Source: Paenibacillus dendritiformis (lineage in GTDB: Bacteria; Bacillota; Bacilli; Paenibacillales; Paenibacillaceae). From it: a stretch of DNA of 64,000 nt. Position 1 is the first letter of the stretch, and each line of letters begins with the position of its first letter. The DNA is taken from contig NZ_OX216966.1 in assembly GCF_945605565.1 (NCBI RefSeq), positions 6,316,001-6,380,000 on the forward strand, in the 5' to 3' direction. The position numbers were made by a program, and so were the translations under genes. Of the stretch, positions 31,754 to 42,927 are shown piece by piece. The notes below the pieces were generated by a model that did no database searches, was not told the origin of the DNA, and worked only from the letters and a program-made list of their open reading frames with translations.

Positions 31754-34700
31754 TTAGTTGCCTCCGGCACGTGTCAAATCTTTTACATTGGCCATAAATG
31801 CCGCATGTAGCGCATCCTTGCCCGTCATTCCGGACGCTTCTGCGAGCGCAATATGCTCCCGCATCCGCTTGTAATCCTTCGGAATGACCCGGACGAATTG
31901 CTGACGCGTCAATTCCCAGCGCGCGAGCAGACATTCGGCAAGATCGCTGCCAGTGTAGGAAGCATGCCGTTCCAACATGCGGCGAACCTGCTCTTCCTCC
32001 GCGTCCGAATCAAGCCGCTCCAGCAGGACCATCTCCAGATTGCAGCGTCCGGCGAAGACGCGTTCCGGATCGAGCACATAGGCGATGCCGCCGGACATTC
32101 CGGCCGCGAAGTTGCGTCCGGTCGGGCCCAGGACGACGACCGTTCCGCCGGTCATATATTCGCAGCCGTGATCGCCGACGCCCTCGACGACCGCTTCGGC
32201 GCCGGAGTTGCGCACCGCGAACCGCTCGCCCGCCATACCGCGGATGTATACCTCGCCGCCGGTTGCGCCGTACAGCGCCGTATTGCCGATGATGACATTG
32301 TCCTCCGGCCGGAACGTCGCTTCCGCCGGCGGCTGCACGATCAGCTTGCCGCCGGACAGCCCTTTCCCGACATAGTCGTTGCAGTCGCCCACGACGGTCA
32401 GCGTCACGCCAGGCGGCACGAATGCGCCGAAGCTCTGCCCTGCCGAGCCGTGGAAGCTGTACCGGATCGTGTCCTCCGGCAAGCCCGCGGCACCATAGCG
32501 GCGCGTAATCTCGCTGCCGAGCAGCGTGCCGGTCGCCCGGTCCTCGTTGCAGATGGCGAACACCCCTTCCACCGGATGGCGGTGCTCCAGCGCCAGCTTG
32601 GCGCGCGGGATCAGCTCCCGGGCATCGAGGGTCGCGGCCAGCTCCCGCTCCTTCCGCTTGGCCATCGCTTCCTTGTCAGCCGCGGCGCCGTTCCCGGCGG
32701 CGCTGGACGGGCGGTGAAGGAGCGGCGACAGATCCAGATGCCGCAGCTTTTCATGGCGCTGCATCTCCGCGCCGACCTGCAGCAGGTCGGTGCGGCCAAT
32801 CATCTCCTCCAGCGAGCGGAAGCCAAGCTCCGCCATCAGCTCCCGCAGCTCCTCGGCGATGAAGCGCATGAAGCGGACGACATGCTCCGGGTCGCCCTTG
32901 AAGTTTTTGCGCAGCTCCGGATTCTGCGTCGCTACCCCGACCGGGCACGTATCAAGCTGGCAGACCCGCATCATGACGCAGCCGAGAGCAACCAGCGGCG
33001 CGGTGGAGAAGCCGAATTCCTCGGCCCCGAGCATCGCGGCGACAGCAACATCGCGGGCGGTCATCATTTTCCCGTCCGTCTCCAGCACGACGCGCTCCCG
33101 CAAGCCGTTCAGCAGCAGCGTCTGGTGCGTCTCGGCCAGGCCGAGCTCCCACGGGAGGCCCGCATGGCGGATCGAGCCTTGCGGGGACGCTCCCGTGCCG
33201 CCGTCATAGCCGCTGACCAGGATGACATCGGCCTTGCCCTTGGCAACCCCGGCGGCGATCGTCCCTACGCCCGCTTCCGAGACGAGCTTCACATTGATGC
33301 GGGCGCGCGGATTGGCGTTTTTGAGATCGAAGATCAGCTCCGCCAGATCCTCGATCGAATAAATATCATGATGCGGCGGCGGCGAGATGAGTCCGACGCC
33401 AGGCGTCGAGCCGCGCACTTCCGCGACCCACGGATACACTTTGCGGCCCGGAAGCTGTCCGCCCTCGCCCGGCTTGGCGCCCTGCGCCATCTTAATCTGA
33501 ATCTCATCGGCCTCCACCAAATAGTGCGAGGTGACGCCGAACCGCCCGGAAGCGACCTGCTTGATCGCGCTCCGCCGGTAGTCCCCGTTCTCATCCCGCT
33601 GATAGCGCGCCGGGTCCTCGCCGCCTTCGCCGGAGTTCGAACGCCCGCCGATTCGGTTCATCGCGATGGCCAGACTCTCATGCGCCTCCTTCGATATCGA
33701 GCCGAACGACATCGCCCCCGTCTTGAAGCGGCGCAATATGTTCTCGGCAGGCTCCACTTCCTCCAGCGGAACCGCAGGACCGTTCGGCTTCAGCTCCAGC
33801 AAGGAGCGCAGCGTATAATGGCGCTCGCCCTCGCCCTGCACCCGCTTCGAATAAACCTTGTACTGCGCATAATCGTCGTTGCGGCACGCCTGCTGCAGCG
33901 CATGGATCGTGTGAGGATGGTACAGATGCTCCTCCCCGTCCCGCCGCCATTGGTACTCGCCGCCGGGATCCAGGGTCCGGTCGCGGTGCTCAGCGGTGAA
34001 CGCCCGCTCATGCGGCTGCAGCGCTTCCCGGGCGACCTCCTCGATTCCGATTCCCCCGATGCGGGACGGCGTTCCGGTAAAGTACTGCTCCACGAACGCC
34101 TGGTCCAGACCGACCGCTTCAAAAATTTGCGCCCCGCGGTACGATTGAATCGTCGAGATCCCCATTTTGGACAGCACTTTGACAATGCCTTTGATGGCCG
34201 CTTTCCGGTAATTTTTCACGGCCTGCTTCGGCGAGACGCCGGCGAGCAGCCCTTCCCGGATCATATCCTCGATCGACTCGAACGCCAGATACGGATTGAT
34301 CGCGCTTACGCCGTAGCCGAGCAGCAGCGCGAAATGATGCACTTCCCGCGGCTCGCCCGATTCCAGCAGCAGGCTGACCTTCGTCCGCGTCCCCTGCCGG
34401 ATGAGATGGTGATGCAGGCAGGATACCGCCAGCAGCGCCGGAATGGCCGCTTCCTCCTCGCTGACGCCGCGGTCGGAGAGGATAAGCAGATTATGCCCCT
34501 TCCCAATGACCCGGTCCGCCGCTTCGCACATTGTATGAAGCGCCTCGCACAGGCCGTCCGTCCCCCGGGACGCCGTGAACAGGATCGGCAGCGTGATCGC
34601 CCGGAAGCCCGGCAAGCGGATATGGCGCAGCTTCGCGAATTGCTCGTTCGACAGAATCGGGTTCTCGATCTTAATCTGGTGGCAGCTCTCCGGCCCCGGC

Positions 34701-36373
34701 GCCAACAGATTCCGCTCCGGACCGATGGTCGTGCCCGTCGCTGTCACAATCTCTTCCCGAATCGCATCGATCGGCGGGTTGGTGACCTGGGCGAACATTT
34801 GCTTGAAATAGTTGTACAATCGCTGGGGACGGCGGGACAGCACGGCCAGCGGCGCATCATAGCCCATCGAGCCGATCGGCTCCGCCCCGCTGGAAGCCAT
34901 CGGCTCCAGCACCTTGCGAAGATCCTCGAATGTATAGCCGAACGCCTGCTGGCGGCGGCGCACGCTCACATGTTCCGGAGCGGGCATCCGCGGCGCATCC
35001 GGTACCTCTTCCAGATCGACGAGATGCTCATCCAGCCACTGCCGGTACGGCTGTTCACCGGCGATGGCAGACTTCACCTCTTCATCGGAGATGATCCGGC
35101 CCTGCTCCGTATCGACCAGCAGCATCCGTCCCGGACGAAGGCGATCCTTGCGGAGCACCTGCTCCGGCGCGATGTCGACGACTCCGGTCTCCGAGGAGAG
35201 GATAATGACATCGTCCTTCGTCACCCAGTAGCGGGAAGGACGCAGCCCGTTCCGATCGAGAATCGCCCCGATCTGGACCCCGTCGGTGAACGCCATCGCG
35301 GCGGGTCCGTCCCACGGCTCCATCAGACAGCTGTGGTATTCATAGAACGCCCGCTTCGCCTCGTCCATCCGCTCGTCATTGGCCCATGGCTCCGGCACCA
35401 TCATCATGGCGACATGAGACAGCGGCCGTCCCGCAAGATACAGAAATTCCAGCGCATTGTCGAACATGCCCGTATCGGAGCCGTCCCCGTGGATGACGGG
35501 AAGCACCTCCTTCAGTCCGACGCCGAACGCCTCGGATTCGAACTGCTTCTCACGGGCATTCATCCAATTGACGTTGCCGCGGAGCGTGTTGATCTCCCCG
35601 TTGTGGATCATGTAACGGTACGGATGGGCCCGCTCCCAGCTCGGGAACGTATTCGTGCTGAAGCGCGAATGGACCAGCGCCAGCGCCGTATCCAGCGACT
35701 CATCCTGCAAATCCAAATAAAAACGGCCGAGCTGCTCCGTCGTCAGCATCCCTTTGTACACGATCGTGCGGCTGGACAGGCTCGCGATATACATCCCGCC
35801 GCCGCTTGCGCCCGCCGCATAGCGGATCGTGCGCTCCGCGCGCTTGCGGATCACATACAGCTTCCGTTCGAAATCAAGCGGGCTTCCCGCTCCTTCCCGC
35901 AGCCCGCGGCCGATAAAGACTTGCCGGATGCACGGCATCGCTCCAAGGGCGGTGGCCCCCAATCCGCCCGCATTCACTGGCACCGTCCGGAAGCCGAGCA
36001 GCGTCTGCCCTGCTTCCTCAATCAGTCTGCCGAAATCCGCTTCCTGTCCCGCACGGATCGAGTCATCCGGGGAGAGGAAGAGCATGCCGACAGCATAGTC
36101 TCCGGGCGGAGGGAGCTCCCCTCCTTGAGCGGCCATCGCTTGCGCGAAAAATGGATGGGGAAGCTGAAGCATGATTCCCGCCCCGTCCCCGGTATTCGGC
36201 TCGCTGCCTTGACCGCCGCGATGCTCCATCCGGACGAGCATGCCCAACGCTTGCCGGACGATATCATGGGACCGCTTGCCCTTGATATGAGCGACAAAGC
36301 CCATGCCGCATGCATCTTTTTCGAATTGGGGATCATACAAGCCTTGCTGTGGAGGTAAACCATTCGGCTTCAT
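31754..36373 (-). CDS. gltB: Glutamate synthase large subunit
   Basis: The 1539-residue protein releases ammonia from glutamine and makes glutamate from 2-oxoglutarate. Domains in order: a short propeptide ending before Cys ([15 protein letters not shown]; nucleophile), class II glutamine amidotransferase (to ~430), a central domain, the FMN/Fe-S synthase domain ([23 protein letters not shown] with clustered Cys), and the C-terminal beta-helix ([17 protein letters not shown]). The ATG at 36373 is preferred over the open-frame start at 36436 because homologues begin shortly before the Cys. No gltD small subunit lies on either side, unlike most gltBD operons. Confidence 0.95.
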   Translation of the reverse strand: MKPNGLPPQQGLYDPQFEKDACGMGFVAHIKGKRSHDIVRQALGMLVRMEHRGGQGSEPNTGDGAGIMLQLPHPFFAQAMAAQGGELPPPGDYAVGMLFLSPDDSIRAGQEADFGRLIEEAGQTLLGFRTVPVNAGGLGATALGAMPCIRQVFIGRGLREGAGSPLDFERKLYVIRKRAERTIRYAAGASGGGMYIASLSSRTIVYKGMLTTEQLGRFYLDLQDESLDTALALVHSRFSTNTFPSWERAHPYRYMIHNGEINTLRGNVNWMNAREKQFESEAFGVGLKEVLPVIHGDGSDTGMFDNALEFLYLAGRPLSHVAMMMVPEPWANDERMDEAKRAFYEYHSCLMEPWDGPAAMAFTDGVQIGAILDRNGLRPSRYWVTKDDVIILSSETGVVDIAPEQVLRKDRLRPGRMLLVDTEQGRIISDEEVKSAIAGEQPYRQWLDEHLVDLEEVPDAPRMPAPEHVSVRRRQQAFGYTFEDLRKVLEPMASSGAEPIGSMGYDAPLAVLSRRPQRLYNYFKQMFAQVTNPPIDAIREEIVTATGTTIGPERNLLAPGPESCHQIKIENPILSNEQFAKLRHIRLPGFRAITLPILFTASRGTDGLCEALHTMCEAADRVIGKGHNLLILSDRGVSEEEAAIPALLAVSCLHHHLIRQGTRTKVSLLLESGEPREVHHFALLLGYGVSAINPYLAFESIEDMIREGLLAGVSPKQAVKNYRKAAIKGIVKVLSKMGISTIQSYRGAQIFEAVGLDQAFVEQYFTGTPSRIGGIGIEEVAREALQPHERAFTAEHRDRTLDPGGEYQWRRDGEEHLYHPHTIHALQQACRNDDYAQYKVYSKRVQGEGERHYTLRSLLELKPNGPAVPLEEVEPAENILRRFKTGAMSFGSISKEAHESLAIAMNRIGGRSNSGEGGEDPARYQRDENGDYRRSAIKQVASGRFGVTSHYLVEADEIQIKMAQGAKPGEGGQLPGRKVYPWVAEVRGSTPGVGLISPPPHHDIYSIEDLAELIFDLKNANPRARINVKLVSEAGVGTIAAGVAKGKADVILVSGYDGGTGASPQGSIRHAGLPWELGLAETHQTLLLNGLRERVVLETDGKMMTARDVAVAAMLGAEEFGFSTAPLVALGCVMMRVCQLDTCPVGVATQNPELRKNFKGDPEHVVRFMRFIAEELRELMAELGFRSLEEMIGRTDLLQVGAEMQRHEKLRHLDLSPLLHRPSSAAGNGAAADKEAMAKRKERELAATLDARELIPRAKLALEHRHPVEGVFAICNEDRATGTLLGSEITRRYGAAGLPEDTIRYSFHGSAGQSFGAFVPPGVTLTVVGDCNDYVGKGLSGGKLIVQPPAEATFRPEDNVIIGNTALYGATGGEVYIRGMAGERFAVRNSGAEAVVEGVGDHGCEYMTGGTVVVLGPTGRNFAAGMSGGIAYVLDPERVFAGRCNLEMVLLERLDSDAEEEQVRRMLERHASYTGSDLAECLLARWELTRQQFVRVIPKDYKRMREHIALAEASGMTGKDALHAAFMANVKDLTRAGGN

Positions 36374-36768
36374 GAGGGCACCGTCCTTTCCTGATGAAAA
36401 TGTATTCTGTACATACGAAATCACATATTTATGCATTTGTATTGTTTCATCATTTTATCATCATGTTTTTTTTAGAGCAATTGAATGTTTTTATGGATCC
36501 GATAACTTCTTCGGATATCGGGATTACGCCTATATTATAAGTATTGCACATTAAATTTGCATACAGAAACATCCTTGCCCCCAATTTGCACCCATTGATA
36601 TTTCTTTTGCACAATACTACATATTATTAATTAATTCACAAGAATCCCCCCAATCATTTCCTGAAAAGATTGAATTTTTATTCATTAATGCGAATAAAAA
36701 AACTGCATCTCCCTTTTTCCGGAAGATACAGTCTGCGATTCACGCTCTATTATGGAATTTTTCCCCTT
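36374..36768. other. Promoter region of gltB
   Basis: This 395-bp AT-rich gap lies between the DMT transporter gene and gltB, both minus. It contains the terminator of the transporter gene (36695-36732). The DNA at 36440-36650 is strongly AT-rich (TATTATTAATTAATTC) and should hold the gltB promoter and any GltC-type site. I could not identify an operator. Confidence 0.5.
36695..36732 (-). terminator. Terminator of the DMT transporter gene
   Basis: On the minus strand ACTGTATCTTCC pairs with GGGAGATGCAGT over a 7-nt loop, followed by TTTTTTTATT, 37 nt past the stop. Confidence 0.88.
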
Positions 36769-37620
36769 TCAGCCCCACATGCTGATTAAGGCCATTCCGG
36801 CCGCGACAATCGTCGATGCGACCAGCCGCTTCTTGCCCTGCTTCTCCTTCAGAATCCAATACCCGAGAAGGGTACCGATAACAATGCTGAATTCGCGTAT
36901 CGGCGCCAGATGAGCCAGCGGCCCCAAAGTCATCGCGAACAGGAATAGCAGATACGATCCTGGCGAAATAACGGCGCCGAGCCCAATCGTGCTCCAGTTC
37001 GTCCGCCATTCGCGCCGCAGCAGCCCGGCCCGCTTCACGGCAGGCGCCAGGAAGATAACGGCCCCGATGTTCGAAATCTCGATCAGCCCGAGCGGGCTGA
37101 AAAATTCGACGACGGCTTTGTCGGTCAAGGTGTATGCGGCAGTGCACATGCCGACGGAGGTCGTCAAGGCCAGCGCAATCCACCACGACTTGTCCTTCTG
37201 CTTCACGGAGAGCATGCCGCTCAAGCCGAACAGCCCTCCCACGATCAAGCTCCACCCGACCCAGCCGATTACCGACATGCTCTCCCCGTAGAGGGAGACG
37301 CTGACGAGCGGCACGAGCAGCGCGGCCGTCCCCCGCATCATCGGATACACCTGCGACAGCTCGCCTGACTTGTACGCCTGGGACACCAGATACAGATAGG
37401 TTCCCTGCAGCAGGAAGGATACGATAAGGAGCAGCGCATGTCCCCATGTCCAGGTCATCGCGATCAGATCGCGGATAAAAAAAGGCAAAAACAAAACAGT
37501 GGCAACCGCATGGAGCGAGAACAAGAACGATTCCTTGTGCAGGCTGCGCTTGGCGAATAAGTTCCATAACGCATGCGTGAATGCGGATGCGATGACGAGC
37601 AAAAGGCCATAAACCATCAT
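36769..37620 (-). CDS. EamA/DMT-family transporter
   Basis: The 283-residue protein has ten hydrophobic segments in two EamA repeats, as in the drug/metabolite transporter superfamily. Short loops and the repeat pattern (SQVYPMMRGTAALLVPLVSV near residue 90; HLAPIREFSIVIGTLLGYWILKEKQGKKRL near 235) support this. Substrate cannot be predicted. It is a single-gene transcript ended by a good terminator. Confidence 0.88.
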   Translation of the reverse strand: MMVYGLLLVIASAFTHALWNLFAKRSLHKESFLFSLHAVATVLFLPFFIRDLIAMTWTWGHALLLIVSFLLQGTYLYLVSQAYKSGELSQVYPMMRGTAALLVPLVSVSLYGESMSVIGWVGWSLIVGGLFGLSGMLSVKQKDKSWWIALALTTSVGMCTAAYTLTDKAVVEFFSPLGLIEISNIGAVIFLAPAVKRAGLLRREWRTNWSTIGLGAVISPGSYLLFLFAMTLGPLAHLAPIREFSIVIGTLLGYWILKEKQGKKRLVASTIVAAGMALISMWG

Positions 37621-37802
37621 GTTTTGCGTTCCTTCTTTCGTGTCGCCATCCCTTAGCCAGGGACGATTAGTCCGGTACCATGAAATAATGCTATTGTATC
37701 ACATTCGCCGTGAACGACAAGACGTTATTTGAATCCGCTGCCAATGCAAAAACACCGGCACGCGGTTTTCCTTCCACGCCGAGGCTGGCCTGTCATATAC
37801 GG

Positions 37803-37838
37803 ACGGCCTGCCGCTTCTTAGGAAGCCGGCAGGCCGTA
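37803..37838. terminator. Hairpin downstream of the BIG2 gene
   Basis: ACGGCCTGCCG and CCGGCAGGCCGT form an 11-bp GC-rich stem 11 nt past the stop codon; no T tract follows on the minus strand. Confidence 0.45.
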
Positions 37839-37848
37839 CATTATTGCT

Positions 37849-40041
37849 TTATTTCACGCTGACACGCAGCGACGTGCTCTTGCCCTCGAAAGTCAGCTTC
37901 ACGCTGGTCGAGCCTTTCGACACGGCCTGCACGCTGCCCCGCTCCACCTTCACCTTCGTGTTGGATGGCACGAACGTAACAGAGGAAGTAACATCGACGA
38001 CTTCCCCGGTGTCGTAGATCGCCTTCACCTTCCAGTTCGCTTTCTGGCCGGCGGTCAGCTTCAGGCTGCCCGGTTCGGCAATCAGCTTCGTGAGCTTCGG
38101 CTTCACCGTGACAGGCACTTCCAGCTTCTGCCCCTGGAACTCGCCGGTCAGCAGCGTGCTGCCGATAGCGACTCCCTTGACGGACGTGCCTTTCACTGTC
38201 GCTACCTTTTCATTGTCCGACTTCCAGTTCACCTTGGATCCGAGCGATACCTTCTTCCCGTTCTTGTAGTAGCCCGTTACCTTGATGCTCTGGCTCTTCT
38301 TCACATTCAAGGTAAGCTTCTCCGGTTCAATCTCGAAGCGGACAACCTCTTCTTCAACCGTGACTTTGACCGAGATTTTGACATTGGCATAGGTTCCGTT
38401 CAACGTCACCTTGCTTGCCACCAGTCCTTTGATCTTTCCACCCACGACAATCAGATTCGGAGAGCTCGATTCCCATTTCACTTCGGAGGTGATATTCTCC
38501 TCATCCCCGTTCATATAGATGACCGTCACATCCGGGACCGCCTGCTCCCGTCCCGTCACGATATTCATTTCCGCCGTGTTGGACTGGAGAATGAGCGCCT
38601 TGCGCTTCACGGTCACTTCCATCGAAATCGTATGATCGCGCACGGTCGCGGTTAGAGTAGCCGTGCCCCGGCTCTCCGCCTTCATTTTCTCGTCTTTAAT
38701 GGAAATGACGCCCGGGTTGGAGCTTGTCCATACCGCCAGATCGGATACATCTACGGTGTCTCCCCCCAGCGTAACCGCGCTTACCTTCGGCAGGCTCTGA
38801 GATTCTTCCATATAAATATCCATCTTGCGGATGCCGTCATTATCTTTATCCTTGTCTTCCTCCGGCCATTTCAGCTTGTCGATCGCCGGAATGACATTCA
38901 CTTCAACCGATTTGGACAGTCCTTTGTACTTCGCTGTCACGGTCGCCGTGCCGGCTGCCTTGGCATAGACCTGGCCCTGCTCAACCGTCACGGCCATCAC
39001 ATTGCTTGATGTCCATTCCGCGAGATGCGTGACCTCTTGCTGCGTGTCGGCCGAGTTCAGGACGAATGTCTGCACTTGCAGCGGCGCGTCGCCCAGGAGC
39101 ATCGTCTGCTTCTTCTCCGGCGAGATCCGCATCGCTTGGTACGATGGACGCACGACGACCGAGACCGACTTCGTCGCGCCCAGATAGGTGGCTGTAATGG
39201 TGGCCGAACCGACGCCGATCGGCTTGACAACGCCGTCCTTCACTTCCGCGACGCCGCTGTCGCTCGTCGACCAATCCGCCTTGTCGGTTACATCCTCCAG
39301 ACTGCCATCCTTCGTCTTCGCCTTCGCGATTACGTTGACCGCCGCATCGCCGAATTCAAATTCAATCAGCTTGTCCGGGGACAAGGTCAACTCTTCATAC
39401 GGAAGCTCGACCTTGATCTTGATTTTGCTGCTCAAGCCTTTATGCTTGACGGTGATCTCGGCTTCGCCCTTGTCCTTCAGCGTAAGCTTGCCCTTGTTCA
39501 CTTCGACGACGCTCGAATTGGAAGAGCTCCAGGAAGCGTCGGAGGTCACATCGTTCTCCGTCTTGCCGTCATTGTCGTAAGCAAACGCCTTCCAATTCGG
39601 CTTCATGCCGAGGTAAAGAGTCGTTTCTTTGTCGATATCTACGCCGGTGTCTGCTGAGCGTATGCTCAATTCATCATACATATAATTAGAGACGACCGTC
39701 TTCTTCAAGGTATACCCTTGGTACTTCGCCGTAATCTCCGAAGTCCCCTTGCCGGCGCCCTTTACCCAGCCCGCGTCTACCGTGACCGCGCCCGGATTGG
39801 AGGAGCTCCAGTTCGCCTGGCCGGTCACATCCTTCTGTTCTCCCTTGATCGTGCCGATCAGCTTCAATTGAACGGACTCTCCATCCACGATGACATGAAT
39901 CGGCGATACATCAGATTCAAAGTGGACGTCGGTTACCGTCTCCGCTGCGTTAGCCACTCCATGGAACGGCAGCAAGCCGATCACAAGCGCGCATACCAAC
40001 ACGACGCTGAGCCACGAAGTTCTTTTCCACGTTGGGTTCAC
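37849..40041 (-). CDS. Secreted protein with eight BIG2 Ig-like domains
   Basis: The 730-residue protein has a signal peptide (hydrophobic residues ~12-30, ending in GVANAAE) and then eight tandem bacterial Ig-like (BIG2) modules of about 85 residues. Each carries a W-S/T-S-S/D-N-x-x-V-x-V strand and a G-x-A-x-I-T-A-x-Y strand. Repeat centres are near WSSSNPGAV, WSSSNSSVV, WSTSDSGVA, WTSSNVMAV, WTSSNPGVI, WESSSPNLI, WKSDNEKVA and VPSNTKVKV. There is no LPXTG or SLH anchor. It probably forms an extracellular rod or adhesin-like spacer; partner unknown. A hairpin at 37803-37838 follows the stop. Confidence 0.9.
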   Translation of the reverse strand: MNPTWKRTSWLSVVLVCALVIGLLPFHGVANAAETVTDVHFESDVSPIHVIVDGESVQLKLIGTIKGEQKDVTGQANWSSSNPGAVTVDAGWVKGAGKGTSEITAKYQGYTLKKTVVSNYMYDELSIRSADTGVDIDKETTLYLGMKPNWKAFAYDNDGKTENDVTSDASWSSSNSSVVEVNKGKLTLKDKGEAEITVKHKGLSSKIKIKVELPYEELTLSPDKLIEFEFGDAAVNVIAKAKTKDGSLEDVTDKADWSTSDSGVAEVKDGVVKPIGVGSATITATYLGATKSVSVVVRPSYQAMRISPEKKQTMLLGDAPLQVQTFVLNSADTQQEVTHLAEWTSSNVMAVTVEQGQVYAKAAGTATVTAKYKGLSKSVEVNVIPAIDKLKWPEEDKDKDNDGIRKMDIYMEESQSLPKVSAVTLGGDTVDVSDLAVWTSSNPGVISIKDEKMKAESRGTATLTATVRDHTISMEVTVKRKALILQSNTAEMNIVTGREQAVPDVTVIYMNGDEENITSEVKWESSSPNLIVVGGKIKGLVASKVTLNGTYANVKISVKVTVEEEVVRFEIEPEKLTLNVKKSQSIKVTGYYKNGKKVSLGSKVNWKSDNEKVATVKGTSVKGVAIGSTLLTGEFQGQKLEVPVTVKPKLTKLIAEPGSLKLTAGQKANWKVKAIYDTGEVVDVTSSVTFVPSNTKVKVERGSVQAVSKGSTSVKLTFEGKSTSLRVSVK

Positions 40042-40253
40042 TCGTTATCTTCTCCCTTCCAGCCTTGCCCTGCACTAAAAATACAAATTACTGATAGTTA
40101 ATATAACGGACAAAAGACGTCAAAATGTTACCTCATAACAAAAAAATATAAGCGGCGATTCTCGATTTAGGGCTTCTTTCCTATATCTATCCGCATACGT
40201 TACACAGGACCTTTAGCCGCATCATAACCAACCGAAAAAGCCCGCGGCAGAGA

Positions 40254-41168
40254 TCATCCGCCGGGGCTGTTCGTTGGCATATGGTCAGGGCGAGCGTTCC
40301 GCTCCGTCCGCAGACTGCGCGGTGCCCTTCCGTATTTCTTTTTGAAGGATCGTTCGAAATGATTCAACGTGCTGAAGCCGGAAGCGTAGCAGATCTCCGT
40401 GACCGGAAGGGCGGTCACGCACAGCAGGGAATGGGCGAACTGGAGCCGCCGCTCCTGCAGATAGCATTGAAACGAAGCCCCGACCTGCTTGCTGAAGCAT
40501 TCGCTGAAATAATTGGCGGATAATCCGGCGTGGCTTGCCACCTCCGCCAGCGTCAACGGCTCCCGGAAATGATGCTGAATGTAGGTTACCGCGCTGCGGA
40601 TCGAAGGATGAAGCCGCCGCGCCTCTTCCCCGAGCGGTTCCGGCAAGGGCGATCCGGCCTCCTCCCGCTTCTCCCTCCCGTTCCTGCGTAGACGCTCCCT
40701 CTCGATCAGCACCCGCTCCAGTGCCCCCTGAATAATGAATTCGCTGTCCTCCTGCCGCTGCTCGCTCTCGCGCCACATCCGGGCGAACTCCGCCTCGAAG
40801 GCCGGGAAGGCCTCTTCCCCCAGCCATACGCACGTGTTTCCCCGTGGGGCGAACAGCCGCCGGAACAGCTCCGGCCGGATGAACGGCTCCGAGAAAATGA
40901 CATTATACAAGTCAATGCGCTGTCCCGGATCCGGAATGATCTCATGGAAATCGGCAGGCGTCATTAGAAAAAGAAGCCCTTTGCGCAGAGGAGCGGGAGT
41001 TCCGTTCACCACATGGGTGCCTTGCCCGCCGACCACAAGCGCCAGCTCAAAAAATTCATGCCAATGCACATCGATCCGCGTATCGATATGATGGCGGAAA
41101 ATGCGAAAAGGGGACGAGAGAGACATATATTGTTCATGGCGCAGCCGCTCCGGCGTTGCATGACTCAT
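40254..41168 (-). CDS. AraC-family transcriptional regulator
   Basis: The 304-residue protein has an N-terminal cupin-like sensor domain (HWHEFFELALVVGGQGTHVVNG, residues ~35-60) and a C-terminal double HTH (about 185-290: EPLTLAEVASHAGLSANYFSECFSKQVGASF, then VTEICYASGFSTLNHFERSFKKKYGRAP). It sits 34 nt past the stop-side neighbour phyH on the same strand, so phyH reads into it. The pair may form a small regulatory unit. Confidence 0.92.
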   Translation of the reverse strand: MSHATPERLRHEQYMSLSSPFRIFRHHIDTRIDVHWHEFFELALVVGGQGTHVVNGTPAPLRKGLLFLMTPADFHEIIPDPGQRIDLYNVIFSEPFIRPELFRRLFAPRGNTCVWLGEEAFPAFEAEFARMWRESEQRQEDSEFIIQGALERVLIERERLRRNGREKREEAGSPLPEPLGEEARRLHPSIRSAVTYIQHHFREPLTLAEVASHAGLSANYFSECFSKQVGASFQCYLQERRLQFAHSLLCVTALPVTEICYASGFSTLNHFERSFKKKYGRAPRSLRTERNARPDHMPTNSPGG

Positions 41169-41202
41169 TCCCCTCCCCTCCTTCCTTCAAGCTGTGGGCT
41201 TA

Positions 41203-41940
41203 TTATACGTTGCAGAACGGATTGCCCGCAATGTCCTTGCCCCGGGCCAGCCATATTTTGAAGCCCTGATTGTTCTCCGGGATCACCTTCGCCTCGGTCG
41301 AGAAGTAACGCATCGTATACCCGCAGCGGCGGTGCATGCTCCGGTTCGGTTCCGCGCCATGGATAATCCGGGAATCATGGAGAGAGCATTCGCCCGGCTC
41401 CAGCTCGAAGTAGACCGCTTTCGACTCATCCACCTGTTTGATCTGGGTCGGGAACAGGTTCTCCTTCCCGTCCGCATCCACATATTCCGAGAAACCATTA
41501 TCATGGGTGCCGGGAATGACCCGCATGCAGCCGTTCTCCTTGGTGCTTCTGTCGATGGCGAGCCAGACCGTCACGATCTTGTCGAAGCGGTCCAGACGCC
41601 CTTTCCAATAAGCCGAATCCTCGTGCCACGGGGTCGCGCGCCCCGTATACGGGTCTTTGCAAATAAAATGGCTCGACCACAATCCGATATTCGGCCCGAT
41701 AATCGGCTCGACCACGTCCAGCACCTCATCGCTCAGCAGGAAGCGGAGCAGACGCTCATCCCGAAAATGCGGCGTGTCCAGCTCATCGGACAGCTTGTCG
41801 CCCTTCTGAGCCAGCTGATCCTCGAATATGCTGGTCAGCTCGGCAAAGTCCTCCGGACCGAAGAGCGGCTTTTTGTGAAGAAGGTACCCGTTCTTGCGAT
41901 AGTGCTCCACCTCGGATGCCGGCCATATTGTTGTGCTCAT
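41203..41940 (-). CDS. Phytanoyl-CoA dioxygenase family protein
   Basis: The 245-residue Fe(II)/2-oxoglutarate oxygenase has the metal triad visible as HEDSAYW (HxD near residue 115) and HGAEPNRS (distal His near residue 190), followed by RRCGYTMRYF with the 2-oxoglutarate Arg. The start at 41940 follows AAAGGGGATGAGG; the open frame extends 200 nt further but without support. The PhyH family also includes ectoine and secondary-metabolite hydroxylases, so the substrate is open. The AraC gene follows on the same strand. Confidence 0.9.
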   Translation of the reverse strand: MSTTIWPASEVEHYRKNGYLLHKKPLFGPEDFAELTSIFEDQLAQKGDKLSDELDTPHFRDERLLRFLLSDEVLDVVEPIIGPNIGLWSSHFICKDPYTGRATPWHEDSAYWKGRLDRFDKIVTVWLAIDRSTKENGCMRVIPGTHDNGFSEYVDADGKENLFPTQIKQVDESKAVYFELEPGECSLHDSRIIHGAEPNRSMHRRCGYTMRYFSTEAKVIPENNQGFKIWLARGKDIAGNPFCNV

Positions 41941-42144
41941 TTCCTCATCCCCTTTGGCTGCTATGATGTACATCATAGCAACACTGTAAGCCATCGAACG
42001 CGGGAACGCTTTCGGTTTGCACGGGAAAAGTATGCATATCTTCAGGTCTCGCCTCCGAGTCCCGCAGCAACAACAAAAAAGATACCCGGACGACAGACTT
42101 GGCGGTCGCGGACCAGGTATCTTCTCTATAATAGGCGACAAATT

Positions 42145-42717
42145 CTACGGCGCAAGCCCTTCCATAAAATGAAGCCGGAAATGGAACTTAATCTCTTCCT
42201 TGTCCAGCGGATCGTACAGCTTGTTCCATTCTGTCGTCAGCGCCTTGTACATCTGCAGCATGACGAAGCTGATAATCTTCGGATTATGCCCCTTCACTTC
42301 GCCCTTGTCCATGGCGAGACGCACTTGGCGCTCAATATAGGTGAGCAGCTCGCTCTCCATCTTCTGAATCGCCTCCCGGGCCATGGGCGTGCCCAGGTCG
42401 CGGACTTCCTGCGTGAGCTTGATAGCCAGCTCATGGCGGCCCCGGAATTCAAGCACCCGATCAAGGACGCGATACAGATTGTCGAAGAAAGGCTTGTCTT
42501 CCTGAATTTCTCGGTCGGCAATCCCTTTCATTTCCATAATCAATTGTTGTAAAATCTCATCAAAGAGTTCTTCCTTGTTCGTGAAGAACGTGTAAATCGT
42601 TCCCTTGCCTACCTTGGCGATCTTGGCGACTTGATCCATCGTTGTCGCCTTATAGCCGAACAAGGCAAAAGACTGGGCAGCCGCATCTACGATGAGCTTA
42701 CGGCGGTCAACGGACAT
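42145..42717 (-). CDS. TetR/AcrR-family transcriptional regulator
   Basis: The 190-residue protein has a TetR HTH at residues 8-50 (AAQSFALFGYKATTMDQVAKIAKVGKGTIYTFFTNKEEL) and an all-helical C-terminal domain. It is divergent from the glucosyltransferase gene, and the gap holds an inverted repeat likely to be its operator. Regulation of membrane lipid genes by TetR proteins (FadR type) is known in Bacillus; that it applies here is inference. Confidence 0.92.
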   Translation of the reverse strand: MSVDRRKLIVDAAAQSFALFGYKATTMDQVAKIAKVGKGTIYTFFTNKEELFDEILQQLIMEMKGIADREIQEDKPFFDNLYRVLDRVLEFRGRHELAIKLTQEVRDLGTPMAREAIQKMESELLTYIERQVRLAMDKGEVKGHNPKIISFVMLQMYKALTTEWNKLYDPLDKEEIKFHFRLHFMEGLAP

Positions 42718-42760
42718 GTACTCCGCCTCCTTCCTCCCGCTGGGAGGCTGATATGACTAA

Positions 42761-42785
42761 ATGACCAATATCATTTTTCGGTCAT
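42761..42785. promoter_or_regulatory. Candidate TetR operator (ATGACC-n13-GGTCAT)
   Basis: ATGACC at 42761 and GGTCAT at 42780 form an inverted repeat 44 nt upstream of the regulator start, in the divergent promoter region. Confidence 0.5.
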
Positions 42786-42927
42786 CTCTTTTATACTATT
42801 GAACATAGCATATATCCGGTCTGTTTTCAACTTTGACAGCTTCCGGGACGCAGCTGCCCTTGACATTTCCGAATGCAGTAAGATGCTTCCTTTTCAGTTT
42901 CCGGTTATAATGAGAGTAGGTGAGAAT

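Noticed and set aside
31853..36358. 1501-codon open frame antisense to gltB
   Set aside because: It mirrors gltB codon structure (GC-rich third positions keep the antisense frame open); composition is His/Arg/Gln-rich and no domain is recognisable.
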